Of a stretch of 64,000 nucleotides of DNA, positions 27,574-35,591 are shown piece by piece (position 1 is the stretch's first letter; each line of letters opens with the position of its first letter). Origin of the DNA: an uncultured Acidobacteriia bacterium (GTDB lineage Bacteria; Acidobacteriota; Terriglobia; Bryobacterales; Bryobacteraceae). The notes under the pieces were generated by a model. That model saw nothing but the letters and a program-made list of their open reading frames with translations. It was not told where the DNA came from and ran no database searches. Position numbers and translations under genes: made by a program. Location: contig CAIVVT010000050.1 of the NCBI GenBank assembly GCA_903909435.1, forward strand, positions 62,001 through 126,000, written 5' to 3'.

Positions 27574-27747
27574 TCACTCCGCTTCGTCCTCGGGCGCGGG
27601 CATCGTACAGAGGAGGATCGGTTCCTCCTGCCAGTCGATCAGTCCGCGCAGCCCGAGCATATTCTTGTCGAGCCCTTCGAGCGTCTTTAGCATCTTCTCG
27701 GTGATCTCGATTTTCAGCCCAGCCGCCGTCGTAGTCCAGTCGCGCAT
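27574..27747 (-). CDS. 57-residue small protein upstream of the amidase, possibly GatC/AtzG-like
   Basis: An ATG at 27747, with an in-frame TAA two codons before it, opens a 57-codon frame ending in TGA at 27574, 11 nt before the amidase start. The end of this frame supplies a GGAG for the amidase. The peptide (MRDWTTTAAGLKIEITEKML, then a Leu-rich amphipathic helix and a C-terminal TMPAPEDEAE) has the outline of the GatC/AtzG small subunits that partner amidase-signature enzymes: a short helical bundle followed by an extended tail containing a Pro-Ala-Pro. That assignment is inference. Its start lies only 14 bp from the divergent acyl-CoA dehydrogenase start. Confidence 0.55.
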   Translation of the reverse strand: MRDWTTTAAGLKIEITEKMLKTLEGLDKNMLGLRGLIDWQEEPILLCTMPAPEDEAE

Positions 27748-27761
27748 GGTTTAATGATGGC

Positions 27762-28937
27762 ATGTCCAAGGGGCTTGCCAATCCGGAGGGGCAGGTGCTG
27801 CCGCTCACCACTTTCAGTGAAGACGACGAACTCTTCAGGACCACGGTCAGGCGCTTTGGGCACGACCGGATTGCGCCAAAAGTGCGAGAAATGGACGAGA
27901 AATCCGCGTTCGACAAGAGCCTGCTCAAGGAGTTCTTCGAACTGGGTCTGATGGGCGTCGAGATACCGGAAGAGTACGGAGGCGCGGGAGGAACTTTTCT
28001 GCAGGCCTTGCTGGCCATCGAGGAGCTTGCCGCCGTCGATCCGGCCGCCGCAGTGATCGTCGATGTGCAGAATACGCTGGTCAACAACGCCATCCTGCGC
28101 TGGGCAAACAGTGAGCAGAAGAGTCGCTGGCTTGGCCGCCTGGCCACGGACACCGTGGGCGCCTACGCGCTCAGCGAAGCGGGCTCGGGTTCAGACGCCT
28201 TCGCGCTGGTGACCCGAGCTGTGGAAGACGGCGACTCGTATGTGCTGAGCGGGCGAAAACTGTGGATCACCAATGCCGCCGAGGCCGGATTGTTCCTGGT
28301 CTTCGCAACCGTTAATCCCGCGGCCGGTTACAAGGGCATCACGTGCTTCGTGGTCGAGCGGGGTGCGCGCGGATTCAGCGTTGGCAAGAAGGAAGACAAA
28401 CTCGGCATTCGCGCTTCGTCCACTTGCGAGTTGCTGCTGGATGAGGTGCGCGTGACAAAGAGGGACCTTCTGGGCGAGACCGGCAAGGGCTACAAGATCG
28501 CCATCGAGACGCTGAACGAAGGCCGCATCGGGATTGGTGCACAGATGACGGGGCTAGCCTCTGGCGCACTGCAGCACGCCATTGCCTATGCGAAACAGCG
28601 CAAGCAGTTCGGCAAGGCCATCGCCGAATTTCAAGGGGTTCAGTTCGAACTGGCGCGTATGGCCACCGACGTTGAGACGGCGCGCCTGCTGGTTTACAAC
28701 GCGGCTCGAAAGCGGGACGCCGGCATGCCCTTTCTCACCGAGGCGGCCATGGCCAAGTACCACTCTTCTCAGATCGCCGAGAGGGTGGCTTCACGCGCGG
28801 TTGAGGTACTCGGCGGAGTCGGCTTTACGAAAGACTATCCCGTCGAGAAGTTGTACCGGGACGCGAAGATCGGCCGCATCTACGAGGGCACCAGCCACAT
28901 GCAGATGCTGACGATCGCCAAGCAGATTCTGGGCTGA
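27762..28937 (+). CDS. Acyl-CoA dehydrogenase (short/branched-chain type)
   Basis: The 391-residue protein is a full-length FAD-dependent acyl-CoA dehydrogenase. It shows the N-terminal helical domain, the mid-domain ALSEAGSGSDAF and LWITNA segments, the helical C-domain KQRKQFGKAIAEFQ, and the end FTKDYPVEKLYRDAKIGRIY followed by EGTS, in which E375 is the expected catalytic base. It oxidises a short or branched acyl-CoA to the enoyl-CoA and passes electrons to ETF. It is divergent from the small gene/amidase pair with almost no space between, so each promoter must lie in the other's coding region. No other beta-oxidation gene is nearby. Confidence 0.93.
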   Translation: MSKGLANPEGQVLPLTTFSEDDELFRTTVRRFGHDRIAPKVREMDEKSAFDKSLLKEFFELGLMGVEIPEEYGGAGGTFLQALLAIEELAAVDPAAAVIVDVQNTLVNNAILRWANSEQKSRWLGRLATDTVGAYALSEAGSGSDAFALVTRAVEDGDSYVLSGRKLWITNAAEAGLFLVFATVNPAAGYKGITCFVVERGARGFSVGKKEDKLGIRASSTCELLLDEVRVTKRDLLGETGKGYKIAIETLNEGRIGIGAQMTGLASGALQHAIAYAKQRKQFGKAIAEFQGVQFELARMATDVETARLLVYNAARKRDAGMPFLTEAAMAKYHSSQIAERVASRAVEVLGGVGFTKDYPVEKLYRDAKIGRIYEGTSHMQMLTIAKQILG

Positions 28938-29017
28938 CGGGGCGGTGTTCGCCCGCATCGGCGGGTAACCTGCCACCCCGCTCCCGCATCGTTAGACTGG
29001 AGGTAGAGGGGATAGTT

Positions 29018-29815
29018 ATGATTCAACGTGCCGTGTCCGCAGCGGTGCTCGGCGCCGCGATGATCCTGAGCGCTCCGCTGCCTGCCGCGCCCGCCGACGA
29101 ACTTTCGCCCGCCCAGCAGCAGGATGTGATCACGAAATTCGCGGCGAAGGAAGCCGAATTCGCCCTGGCCCGCGAGAAGTACACCTATCGCCAGAGTTAC
29201 AAGGTCGAGGATCTGGGGCCGAACGGCCGGGCCATCGGCAAGCAGGAGATGGTTACCGACATCGTCTTCACGACCGATGGCAAGCGCACTGAGCGCGTTG
29301 TCTACGCGCCGTTGAGCAGTTTGCAGCGGTTCATGATGGACAAGGAAGACGAGCAGGATCTGCGCAGCGTCCAGCCCTTCGTGCTCACCACCAAGGAGAT
29401 CCCAAACTACGAAGTGAACTACATCGGCCGCGACAACGTGGACGAGATCAGTTGCTACGTTTTCGCCGTAAAACCGAAGCATTTCGCCGAAGGACAGCGC
29501 TATTTCGCGGGACAGATCTGGGTGGACGACCGCGACTTGCAGATCGTGAAGACGTATGGCCGGGGCGTTGGAGTCCACAAGAAGGACTCCGATCACAAGT
29601 ACCCGAAGTTCGAGACCTATCGCGAGCAGATCGACGGGAAATACTGGTTCCCGACCTACACCATCGCCAACGATATGCTGAACTTCAAGGAAGGTCCCAT
29701 CCCGATAAAGATGGTGGTCACCTACAAGGACTACAAGCAGTTCAAGTCGGAATCCAGCATCACGTTTGGCGACGTGGCGGAAGATCCAAACAAGCCGGCT
29801 CCGCCGAAGAAGTAG
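29018..29815 (+). CDS. Exported LolA-like (outer membrane lipoprotein-sorting fold) protein
   Basis: The 265-residue protein has a signal peptide (MIQRAVSAAVLGAAMILSA) and then a beta-rich body with alternating strand motifs (YTYRQSYKVEDL, VYAPLSSLQRF, YFAGQIWVDDRDLQIVKTYG, YWFPTYT). The phrase 'QIWVD..DLQIVK.YG' is typical of the LolA/LolB-fold proteins that are abundant in Acidobacteria and bind lipid or lipoprotein in a half-barrel. It is not the housekeeping LolA. The C-terminal tail is Pro/Lys-rich. It lies 80 bp after the acyl-CoA dehydrogenase and may be co-transcribed with it. Assignment rests on pattern only. Confidence 0.6.
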   Translation: MIQRAVSAAVLGAAMILSAPLPAAPADELSPAQQQDVITKFAAKEAEFALAREKYTYRQSYKVEDLGPNGRAIGKQEMVTDIVFTTDGKRTERVVYAPLSSLQRFMMDKEDEQDLRSVQPFVLTTKEIPNYEVNYIGRDNVDEISCYVFAVKPKHFAEGQRYFAGQIWVDDRDLQIVKTYGRGVGVHKKDSDHKYPKFETYREQIDGKYWFPTYTIANDMLNFKEGPIPIKMVVTYKDYKQFKSESSITFGDVAEDPNKPAPPKK

Positions 29816-29949
29816 ACTCCAGATCCTCGCTGCATTTGAGATCAGAGCAACGGGCCGCCGACTGTAAAGCGGCCCGCTCAGGTCCATGCCAAAGCCAGCC
29901 TAATTTCGTTTCCCGGCTGTTCTTGCTGAGGTCGGTGCATTTCTTCCTC

Positions 29950-29990
29950 TTGACATGGTTCCGTAATTCTATGATTATGGAATTATAGAA
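29950..29990 (+). promoter_or_regulatory. ars operon promoter with overlapping ArsR-type operator
   Basis: A perfect -35 box TTGACA (29950-29955) is followed after 17 bp by GATTAT (29973-29978). Nested inverted repeats straddle the -10: TAATTC...GAATTA with a 10-nt gap and TTCTAT...ATAGAA (29967-29972 and 29985-29990) with a 12-nt gap. An imperfect AT-rich dyad over the -10 is the usual ArsR/SmtB operator arrangement, so arsenite-relieved repression is expected. Confidence 0.82.
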
Positions 29991-30009
29991 GCAAGGGGAC
30001 CGAAGCCTG

Positions 30010-30366
30010 ATGCAAGACGTGCCCGAAGAACAGATTGCCCGCTACGCCGACATGCTTACCGCGATGGGCACCGAGTCGCGCTTGCGCATCGTGCGTCTGC
30101 TGCTCTCGGCGCATCCCGGCGGGATGGTGGTGGGAGAAATACAGGCCGAGTTGGGCTTGTCCGCGTCGAACCTGTCGCATCACCTGGACAAGCTCAAGAA
30201 CGAAGGACTGGTGCAAGTGAAGCGCGAGGGCACGTTTCTACGCTATACGGCGAACTGCGATTCGTTGCGCGAGTTGCTGGTGTTCCTCTACGCGGAATGC
30301 TGCACGCGCAGCTCGGCGGTCCAACCGGATTGGATTATTCAGTGTTGTACGAAGGAGAAGTCATGA
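30010..30366 (+). CDS. arsR: ArsR/SmtB family arsenic-responsive repressor
   Basis: The 118-residue protein is a winged-helix ArsR/SmtB repressor: ESRLRIVRLLL, then the recognition helix LSASNLSHHLDKLKNEGLV and a wing VKREGTFLRYT. There is no CxC motif in the DNA-binding helix. Instead Cys pairs occur at 97-98 and 112-113 with a further Cys83, which resembles repressors that bind As(III) through C-terminal cysteines. It represses the operon it heads, and the operator overlaps the promoter just upstream. Its stop overlaps the arsM start by 4 nt. Confidence 0.94.
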   Translation: MQDVPEEQIARYADMLTAMGTESRLRIVRLLLSAHPGGMVVGEIQAELGLSASNLSHHLDKLKNEGLVQVKREGTFLRYTANCDSLRELLVFLYAECCTRSSAVQPDWIIQCCTKEKS

Positions 30367-31214
30367 GCGCACAAGACGTAAGAGACCTGGTGAAAGAGAA
30401 GTACGGGCAGGCCGCGCTGCGGGTCACCAGCGGCGGAAGCTGTTGCTGCGGAGCGGCGCCGGCGGATCAGCATTGCGCCGACCCTATCACCAGCAATTTG
30501 TATGACGCGGCCCAGATGGGACAAATCCCGGACACGGCGGTGCTCGCCTCCCTGGGATGCGGTAATCCGACGGCACTGGCGGAATTAAGGGCAGGCGAAG
30601 TCGTCCTCGACCTGGGTTCGGGTGGGGGCATCGACGTGCTGCTTTCGGCCCGGCGCGTCGGCCCTACGGGCAAGGCTTACGGCTTGGACATGACCGATGA
30701 GATGCTGGCACTGGCGCGCGAGAACAGGCGCAAGTCGGGCATCGAAAACGTCGAGTTTCTTAAGGGCGAAATCGAGAGCATCCCGCTACCCGACAATACA
30801 GTGGACGTTATCATTTCGAACTGCGTCATCAACCTCTCAGCCAACAAGGACAGGGTGATCGGCGAGGCGTTCCGGGTACTGAAACCCGGCGGCCGGTTCG
30901 CGGTTTCCGATGTCGTCACGCGCGGCGAGATGCCAGCGGAGATTCGCAAGAACGTGCTCCTGTGGGCCGGCTGCATTTCAGGTGCGCTGGAAGAAAACGA
31001 CTACAAAGCGAAATTGGCTGCAGCGGGCTTTGAGCGAATCGACGTCGAGCCCACGCGCATTTATCACGTCGAGGACGCGCGCAATTTCCTGGCGCAGGAA
31101 GGCATTGACGTGGACGCCATCGCGGCGGAAGTGGATGGCAAGTTCATGAGCGCGTTCATTCGCGCAAGCAAGCCTGTCGCGAAGTCCTGCTGCGGACCGA
31201 ACTGCTGCTCGTAA
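30363..31214 (+). CDS. arsM: Arsenite S-adenosylmethionine methyltransferase
   Basis: Starting at ATG 30363 (overlapping arsR by ATGA) the product is 283 residues. It has the class I SAM-binding signature VLDLGSGGGIDVLL and the ArsM-specific NCVINL. Candidate As(III)-binding cysteines are C66 (LGCGNP), C154 (SNCVINLS) and C204 (WAGCISG); the spacing of 50 between the last two equals that in characterised ArsM enzymes. The extra Cys runs CCC near 27-29 and CCGPNCCS at the C-terminus may also bind metalloid. It converts arsenite to methylated, partly volatile species in the cytoplasm. Confidence 0.95.
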   Translation: MSAQDVRDLVKEKYGQAALRVTSGGSCCCGAAPADQHCADPITSNLYDAAQMGQIPDTAVLASLGCGNPTALAELRAGEVVLDLGSGGGIDVLLSARRVGPTGKAYGLDMTDEMLALARENRRKSGIENVEFLKGEIESIPLPDNTVDVIISNCVINLSANKDRVIGEAFRVLKPGGRFAVSDVVTRGEMPAEIRKNVLLWAGCISGALEENDYKAKLAAAGFERIDVEPTRIYHVEDARNFLAQEGIDVDAIAAEVDGKFMSAFIRASKPVAKSCCGPNCCS

Positions 31215-31229
31215 GCATTGACGACGAAG

Positions 31230-32315
31230 ATGCAATCGAACACTAGCCCCCGGCTCTCGTTCCTCGACCGTTATCTCACGCTCTGGATCTTCGCGGCGAT
31301 GGCCGTGGGCGTCTCACTGGGCTACCTCGTACCGGGCGTCGTACCGTTCCTGGACCGCTTCAACATCGGGACCACGTCCGTGCCGATTGCCATCGGCCTG
31401 ATCCTGATGATGTATCCGCCTTTGGCGAAAGTGAAATACGAGGAGATGGGCCGGGTGTTTCAGCACCGCCGCGTGTTACTGCTTTCGCTGATTCAGAACT
31501 GGGTGGTCGGCCCGGTTCTAATGTTCGCGCTGGCAGTGCTATTCCTTCGCGACAAGCCCGAGTACATGACCGGCCTGATCCTGATCGGCCTGGCCCGCTG
31601 TATCGCGATGGTCATCGTATGGAACGACCTGGCGCGCGGGGACCGGGAGTATGCCGCCGGCCTGGTCGCATTCAATTCCATCTTCCAGGTGCTCTTCTTC
31701 TCTGTCTATTCGTACTTCTTTCTAGCCGTCCTCCCCCGCTGGTTGGGACTTAAGGCGGTAGAAGTGGACATCTCCATGGGTGCGATCGCCAAGAGCGTCT
31801 TCATCTATCTGGGCGTTCCATTCATCGCGGGCATGCTCACCCGCTTCGTGATGCTGAAGACCAAGGGCCGCGAGTGGTACGAGACCCGCTTCATTCCCCG
31901 AATCAGTCCGCTAACGTTGATCGCACTGTTGTTCACGATTGTCGTGATGTTCTCGCTGAAGGGCGAGATGATCGTCCAATTGCCACTTGACGTAGTGCGA
32001 GTCGCGATTCCGCTGACCATCTACTTCGTGTTGATGTTCTTCTCCTCGTTCTGGATGAGCAAGCGGGTGGGCGCCAATTACGCCGAGGCGACCACGCTTT
32101 CATTCACGTCCGCGTCGAACAATTTCGAGTTGGCCATCGCGGTGGCTATCGCGACGTTTGGCATTCACCATGGCGCGGCTTTCGCAGCCGTCATCGGGCC
32201 GCTGGTTGAAGTCCCGGTCTTGATCGGCCTAGTGAATGTCGCGCTGTGGATCAACCGCAAATGGTTCGGCGGGGTGTTCGACAGCGTCGATACCTGCCGC
32301 ACGCAGAGAGTCTGA
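31230..32315 (+). CDS. acr3: ACR3-type arsenite efflux transporter
   Basis: The 361-residue protein (from ATG 31230; a TTG at 31218 is possible) has ten hydrophobic segments and the Acr3 hallmarks: C124 in [15 protein letters not shown] of the fourth helix and the Glu in [13 protein letters not shown] of the ninth. These residues are essential in characterised Acr3 proteins. It expels As(III) from the cytoplasm with the membrane potential or proton gradient. It follows arsM by 15 bp and so belongs to the same transcript. It is Acr3 and not ArsB, by length and motifs. Confidence 0.95.
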   Translation: MQSNTSPRLSFLDRYLTLWIFAAMAVGVSLGYLVPGVVPFLDRFNIGTTSVPIAIGLILMMYPPLAKVKYEEMGRVFQHRRVLLLSLIQNWVVGPVLMFALAVLFLRDKPEYMTGLILIGLARCIAMVIVWNDLARGDREYAAGLVAFNSIFQVLFFSVYSYFFLAVLPRWLGLKAVEVDISMGAIAKSVFIYLGVPFIAGMLTRFVMLKTKGREWYETRFIPRISPLTLIALLFTIVVMFSLKGEMIVQLPLDVVRVAIPLTIYFVLMFFSSFWMSKRVGANYAEATTLSFTSASNNFELAIAVAIATFGIHHGAAFAAVIGPLVEVPVLIGLVNVALWINRKWFGGVFDSVDTCRTQRV

Positions 32316-32444
32316 CCGGCTCAGACTGAAGTTCCTGGGATGTGCTTTTGTGCGGGAGTTGGGCGATTTATGAAGCACTGGTTGCCAAGCACGCAAGCCA
32401 TCCTGTAATTGTGTACTGGACGCGCAAAAGAATTGGAGGGGCAA

Positions 32445-33476
32445 GTGCCAACGACTCGACGGACCACAGGGTTGGCTCTGCTGCTAATCGTTCTTGGGTG
32501 CGGCGTTGGAGCTTCCACTGCGGAAGATGTCGAGCTAACCAGCGCCGGCTCGACATTCATTTACCCGATGCTCAGCGTATGGATGCGGGAGTACAAGAAG
32601 ATTCATCCCGAGTTCCACCTCGCCTACGATCCCATGGGATCAGGGAAGGGTATAGCTCGGACGCTGGCAGGGACCGTCGATTTTGGCGCCTCGGACGGTC
32701 CCATCTCAGATGCTCAATTGAAGAGTGAACCGAAGCGCATACTGCATGTGCCTGTCGTGCTTGGGGCTGTCGTGCCCGCCTACTCTCTCCCGGGAGTAAC
32801 GGAAGACGTGCGTTTTACTCCGGAGATCCTGGCAGGCATTTACCTGGGGAAGATCAAGAAATGGAATGATCCGGCACTGGCGCGCGCCAACCCGAACGTT
32901 AAGCTGCCGAATCACGAAATAGGGGTTCTGTTCAGGACCGACAGCAGCGGCACCTCATACGTCTGGACCGATTACCTCTCTAAGGTCAGCGGCGACTGGA
33001 AGAAGCAGGTCAGCTTTGGGACCAACGTGTCGTTTCCGGTCGGCCTCGGGGCGAGGTTCAACGAAGGGATCGTCGCGGAGATCAAGAGCCACCCGTACGC
33101 CTTCGGCTACCTACAGTCAACCTATGCGATCGAGAATCGCGTCCAATTCGGCAGCGTCCAGAACTCCGTCGGCAACTTCACTAAAGCGGACTCCGGCACG
33201 ATCACGGCCGCCGCTGCATATACCGCAACCGAAATGCCGCGGGACTTCCGCGTTTCGATCACAAACTCGAAAGACGAAGCTGCGTATCCGATCTCAAGTT
33301 TCACTTGGCTGCTGGTGCCAGAGAAGATCGACGATGCTGCGAAGCGGAGAGCAATCACTCAGTTTCTAAGGTGGGTGTTGACCGACGGGCAGAAGTTCGC
33401 GATGTCCAATCATTATGCGCCTTTGCCCGGCGACGTTGCCCTGCGCGTGCTGCAGGAAATCTCCGCCATTCATTAG
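32445..33476 (+). CDS. PstS-like phosphate/arsenate periplasmic binding protein in the ars operon
   Basis: GTG 32445 is chosen because GGAGGGG lies 6-7 nt upstream and a signal peptide follows (TTGLALLLIVLG); the frame upstream to 32409 lacks both. The 343-residue product has the PstS ligand-binding elements: SAGSTFIYP, GSGKGI, FGASDGPIS and RTDSSGTS. PstS proteins bind oxyanions for the Pst importer. No pstCAB genes are here, and the gene sits between acr3 and arsC, so it may act in phosphate/arsenate discrimination or arsenate sensing. The 130-bp gap from acr3 could contain a second promoter. Confidence 0.9.
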   Translation: MPTTRRTTGLALLLIVLGCGVGASTAEDVELTSAGSTFIYPMLSVWMREYKKIHPEFHLAYDPMGSGKGIARTLAGTVDFGASDGPISDAQLKSEPKRILHVPVVLGAVVPAYSLPGVTEDVRFTPEILAGIYLGKIKKWNDPALARANPNVKLPNHEIGVLFRTDSSGTSYVWTDYLSKVSGDWKKQVSFGTNVSFPVGLGARFNEGIVAEIKSHPYAFGYLQSTYAIENRVQFGSVQNSVGNFTKADSGTITAAAAYTATEMPRDFRVSITNSKDEAAYPISSFTWLLVPEKIDDAAKRRAITQFLRWVLTDGQKFAMSNHYAPLPGDVALRVLQEISAIH

Positions 33477-33515
33477 CGCTCGATGGAGAAACTATATACC
33501 TGATAGGGATGACCA

Positions 33516-33947
33516 ATGAAACAGAAACGTGTGCTTGTTCTTTGCACCGGCAACTCGGCGCGCAGTCAGATGGCCGAGGGTCTATTCAGGCACCTTGGCG
33601 GCGACCGCTATGAAGTGTTTTCCGCGGGCACCCACCCGTCTCTGGTCAGACCGGAGGCGATTGCCGTGCTTGCCGAGATTGGCATCGACATCTCGGGCCA
33701 GCGCTCGAAGTCGGTGGACGAGTTTGTTTCTCAACCGCTGGACCTCGTAATTACGGTTTGCGACAACGCGAAAGAATCGTGCCCGGTTTTCCCCGGCCGC
33801 ACTGAACGTCTCCACTGGCCGTTTGAAGATCCGGCGCACTTGGAGGGGACCGAGGATGAGCGCAAAGCGGCGTTTCGCAAGGTCCGGGACCAGATCCGAC
33901 AGAGGATTCAGGCGTTCCTCGCCGACGAATCATCAGTCATCAAATAG
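33516..33947 (+). CDS. arsC: Arsenate reductase, thioredoxin-coupled (LMW-PTP fold)
   Basis: The 143-residue protein has the phosphatase-type loop CTGNSAR at residues 10-16 and the three redox cysteines C10, C82 and C89 (VCDNAKESC), exactly the pattern of the plasmid pI258-type enzyme that uses thioredoxin. It reduces As(V) to As(III), which ArsM methylates and Acr3 exports. It follows the pstS-like gene by 39 bp and closes the operon. It is not the glutaredoxin-dependent ArsC type. Confidence 0.96.
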   Translation: MKQKRVLVLCTGNSARSQMAEGLFRHLGGDRYEVFSAGTHPSLVRPEAIAVLAEIGIDISGQRSKSVDEFVSQPLDLVITVCDNAKESCPVFPGRTERLHWPFEDPAHLEGTEDERKAAFRKVRDQIRQRIQAFLADESSVIK

Positions 33948-33962
33948 CCGCCGACGCGACCC

Positions 33963-35150
33963 CTAAGTGGATTCGATCCTGGCGCCGCACTTGCGAAATG
34001 CAGCCTCAAATCCCGGGATCGATTTCACGATCATCTCCCTCGGCACAGTAAGCGAGAGCCGGAGGTAGCCTGCCCGCCCGAAGCCTACGCCCGGCACCCC
34101 GAGTACACCCTCTGCCGTGAGCGAACGTACAAAGGCGACGTCGTCCAGGATGGGCGTCTTCAAGAAGACGTAGAACGTGCCCTCGGGTTTGGTTACCTCA
34201 TAGCCGATCGCGGCCAGCGCGTTGCACAACAGGTCGCGCTTCGCTTGATAACCTCCGACATCAATCTTTGCGTCGAGCGCTTCAAGTTCTGCGAGTTGCC
34301 AGATTGCGGGCGCGTTGATGAAGCCTAGAATTCGATTCGCGAACGTGCACGCGGCACGCAGCGCAGGCCGCTCCGCGAGACGCGGACTCAACGCAAGATA
34401 GCCGATACGCTCGCCAGGTAGCGCCTGCGACTTCGACCAGGAATTGCAAACGACCGTATTCTCAATCAGGGCGGCCACTTCACTTTGCCGGCCGCCGTCG
34501 AAGACCAGATGCTTGTAAGGTTCGTCGCTGATCACCAAGACCGGATGATCCAATCGAGTGAGCAGCGCATTGAGTTCCAGCAGAACCTGCTCTGGATACA
34601 CGCGCCCAGTCGGGTTGTTGGGCGTGTTTAAAATGATGGCGCGGGTGCGTGGCGTGATAGCCGCGGCGATCCGCTGCACGTCGGGAAGAAAGCTCGCATC
34701 GGTCTCGACCTGAACCAGTGTCCCAGAGTGGTTCGAGACGTAAAACGGATACTCCGAAAAGCAAGGCATCAGCACGATGACCTCGTCGCCCGGATCGAGA
34801 ATCGACTTGAGAATCACGTTGCAGGCGCCTGCGGAGCCCACGGTCATAAAGACGTCGTCGGCAAGGAAATCGAGACCGGTCTCGCGACGGAGTAGCCCAG
34901 CCACCGCCGCACGAACGGCAGGGAATCCGGCGTTGGGCATATAGCCGTGCATGTTGGCGCGACCCTCGGCGACCACCCGATTCAAGGCACTGAGCACTTG
35001 CGAGGGCGGCTCCACATCGGGGTTGCCCAGAGTGTAGTCGTAGACGTTCTCCGCACCTCGTTCGCGCTTCAGGAGTGCGCCTTCTTCGAACATGCGCCGG
35101 ATCCAGGAGGAGTGTTCCAGCTGTTGGGCTATGGCCTTTGATATGGGCAT
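33963..35150 (-). CDS. Pyridoxal-phosphate aminotransferase class I/II
   Basis: The 395-residue protein is a fold-type I aminotransferase: YTLGNPDVEPP, GYMPNAGFPAVR, NTPNNPTGRVY (N179), VISDEPYKHL (D209) and the PLP lysine K240 in NSWSKSQALPGERIGY. It is the last gene of the minus-strand operon with iorA and iorB. The sensible role is conversion of an aromatic or other amino acid to the 2-oxoacid that Ior oxidises. The exact amino acid cannot be read from the sequence. It lies 9 bp after the ACT gene and ends 15 bp from arsC in convergent orientation. Confidence 0.93.
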   Translation of the reverse strand: MPISKAIAQQLEHSSWIRRMFEEGALLKRERGAENVYDYTLGNPDVEPPSQVLSALNRVVAEGRANMHGYMPNAGFPAVRAAVAGLLRRETGLDFLADDVFMTVGSAGACNVILKSILDPGDEVIVLMPCFSEYPFYVSNHSGTLVQVETDASFLPDVQRIAAAITPRTRAIILNTPNNPTGRVYPEQVLLELNALLTRLDHPVLVISDEPYKHLVFDGGRQSEVAALIENTVVCNSWSKSQALPGERIGYLALSPRLAERPALRAACTFANRILGFINAPAIWQLAELEALDAKIDVGGYQAKRDLLCNALAAIGYEVTKPEGTFYVFLKTPILDDVAFVRSLTAEGVLGVPGVGFGRAGYLRLSLTVPREMIVKSIPGFEAAFRKCGARIEST

Positions 35151-35159
35151 CGCTTAGTT

Positions 35160-35591
35160 TTAGCGGTTGTCTAGCGCGCCGCCATCGAGCACGTTGATGC
35201 CAGCGACCTGCAGGCGTTCGATGGCGGCATCGGGCTGATCGAAGCGGAAGACCAGCACTGCCTTCTCGCCCCGCAGGAACGGGAAGGCGTACATGTATTC
35301 GATGTTGATGGACGATCCCTCAAAGAGGCTCAGCACGTCCGCGAGTCCGCCGGGCCGATCAGGCACTTCTACGGCCACGACCTCCGTAACCTTTACTGCC
35401 GAGCCGGCCGCTTCGAGCAGGCGCTTCGCCTTCTGCCAGTCGGAGACGATCATGCGCAGGATGCCGAAACGCTGTGTGTCGGCCAGCGAGAGGGCACGGA
35501 TATCGATGCCTTCGCGCGCCAGCAGGCGGCATGGGGCGATGACGTGGCCCGGCTTGTTCTCTGAAAACAGTGAGAGTTGTTGGAGCTTCAT
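35160..35591 (-). CDS. Tandem ACT-domain protein
   Basis: The 143-residue protein consists of two ACT folds: the first starts KLQQLSLFSENKPGH and the second VAVEVPDRPGGLADVL. ACT domains bind amino acids and regulate metabolic enzymes. Such stand-alone double-ACT proteins regularly accompany phenylacetate-CoA ligase and Ior genes, so it is probably the amino-acid sensor of this pathway. It overlaps the ligase gene by 4 nt. Confidence 0.92.
   Translation of the reverse strand: MKLQQLSLFSENKPGHVIAPCRLLAREGIDIRALSLADTQRFGILRMIVSDWQKAKRLLEAAGSAVKVTEVVAVEVPDRPGGLADVLSLFEGSSINIEYMYAFPFLRGEKAVLVFRFDQPDAAIERLQVAGINVLDGGALDNR

Noticed and set aside
27563-28153. Long N-terminal extension of the amidase frame
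   Set aside because: It runs antisense over the acyl-CoA dehydrogenase and the small gene, is Ser/Ala-rich and carries no amidase similarity.
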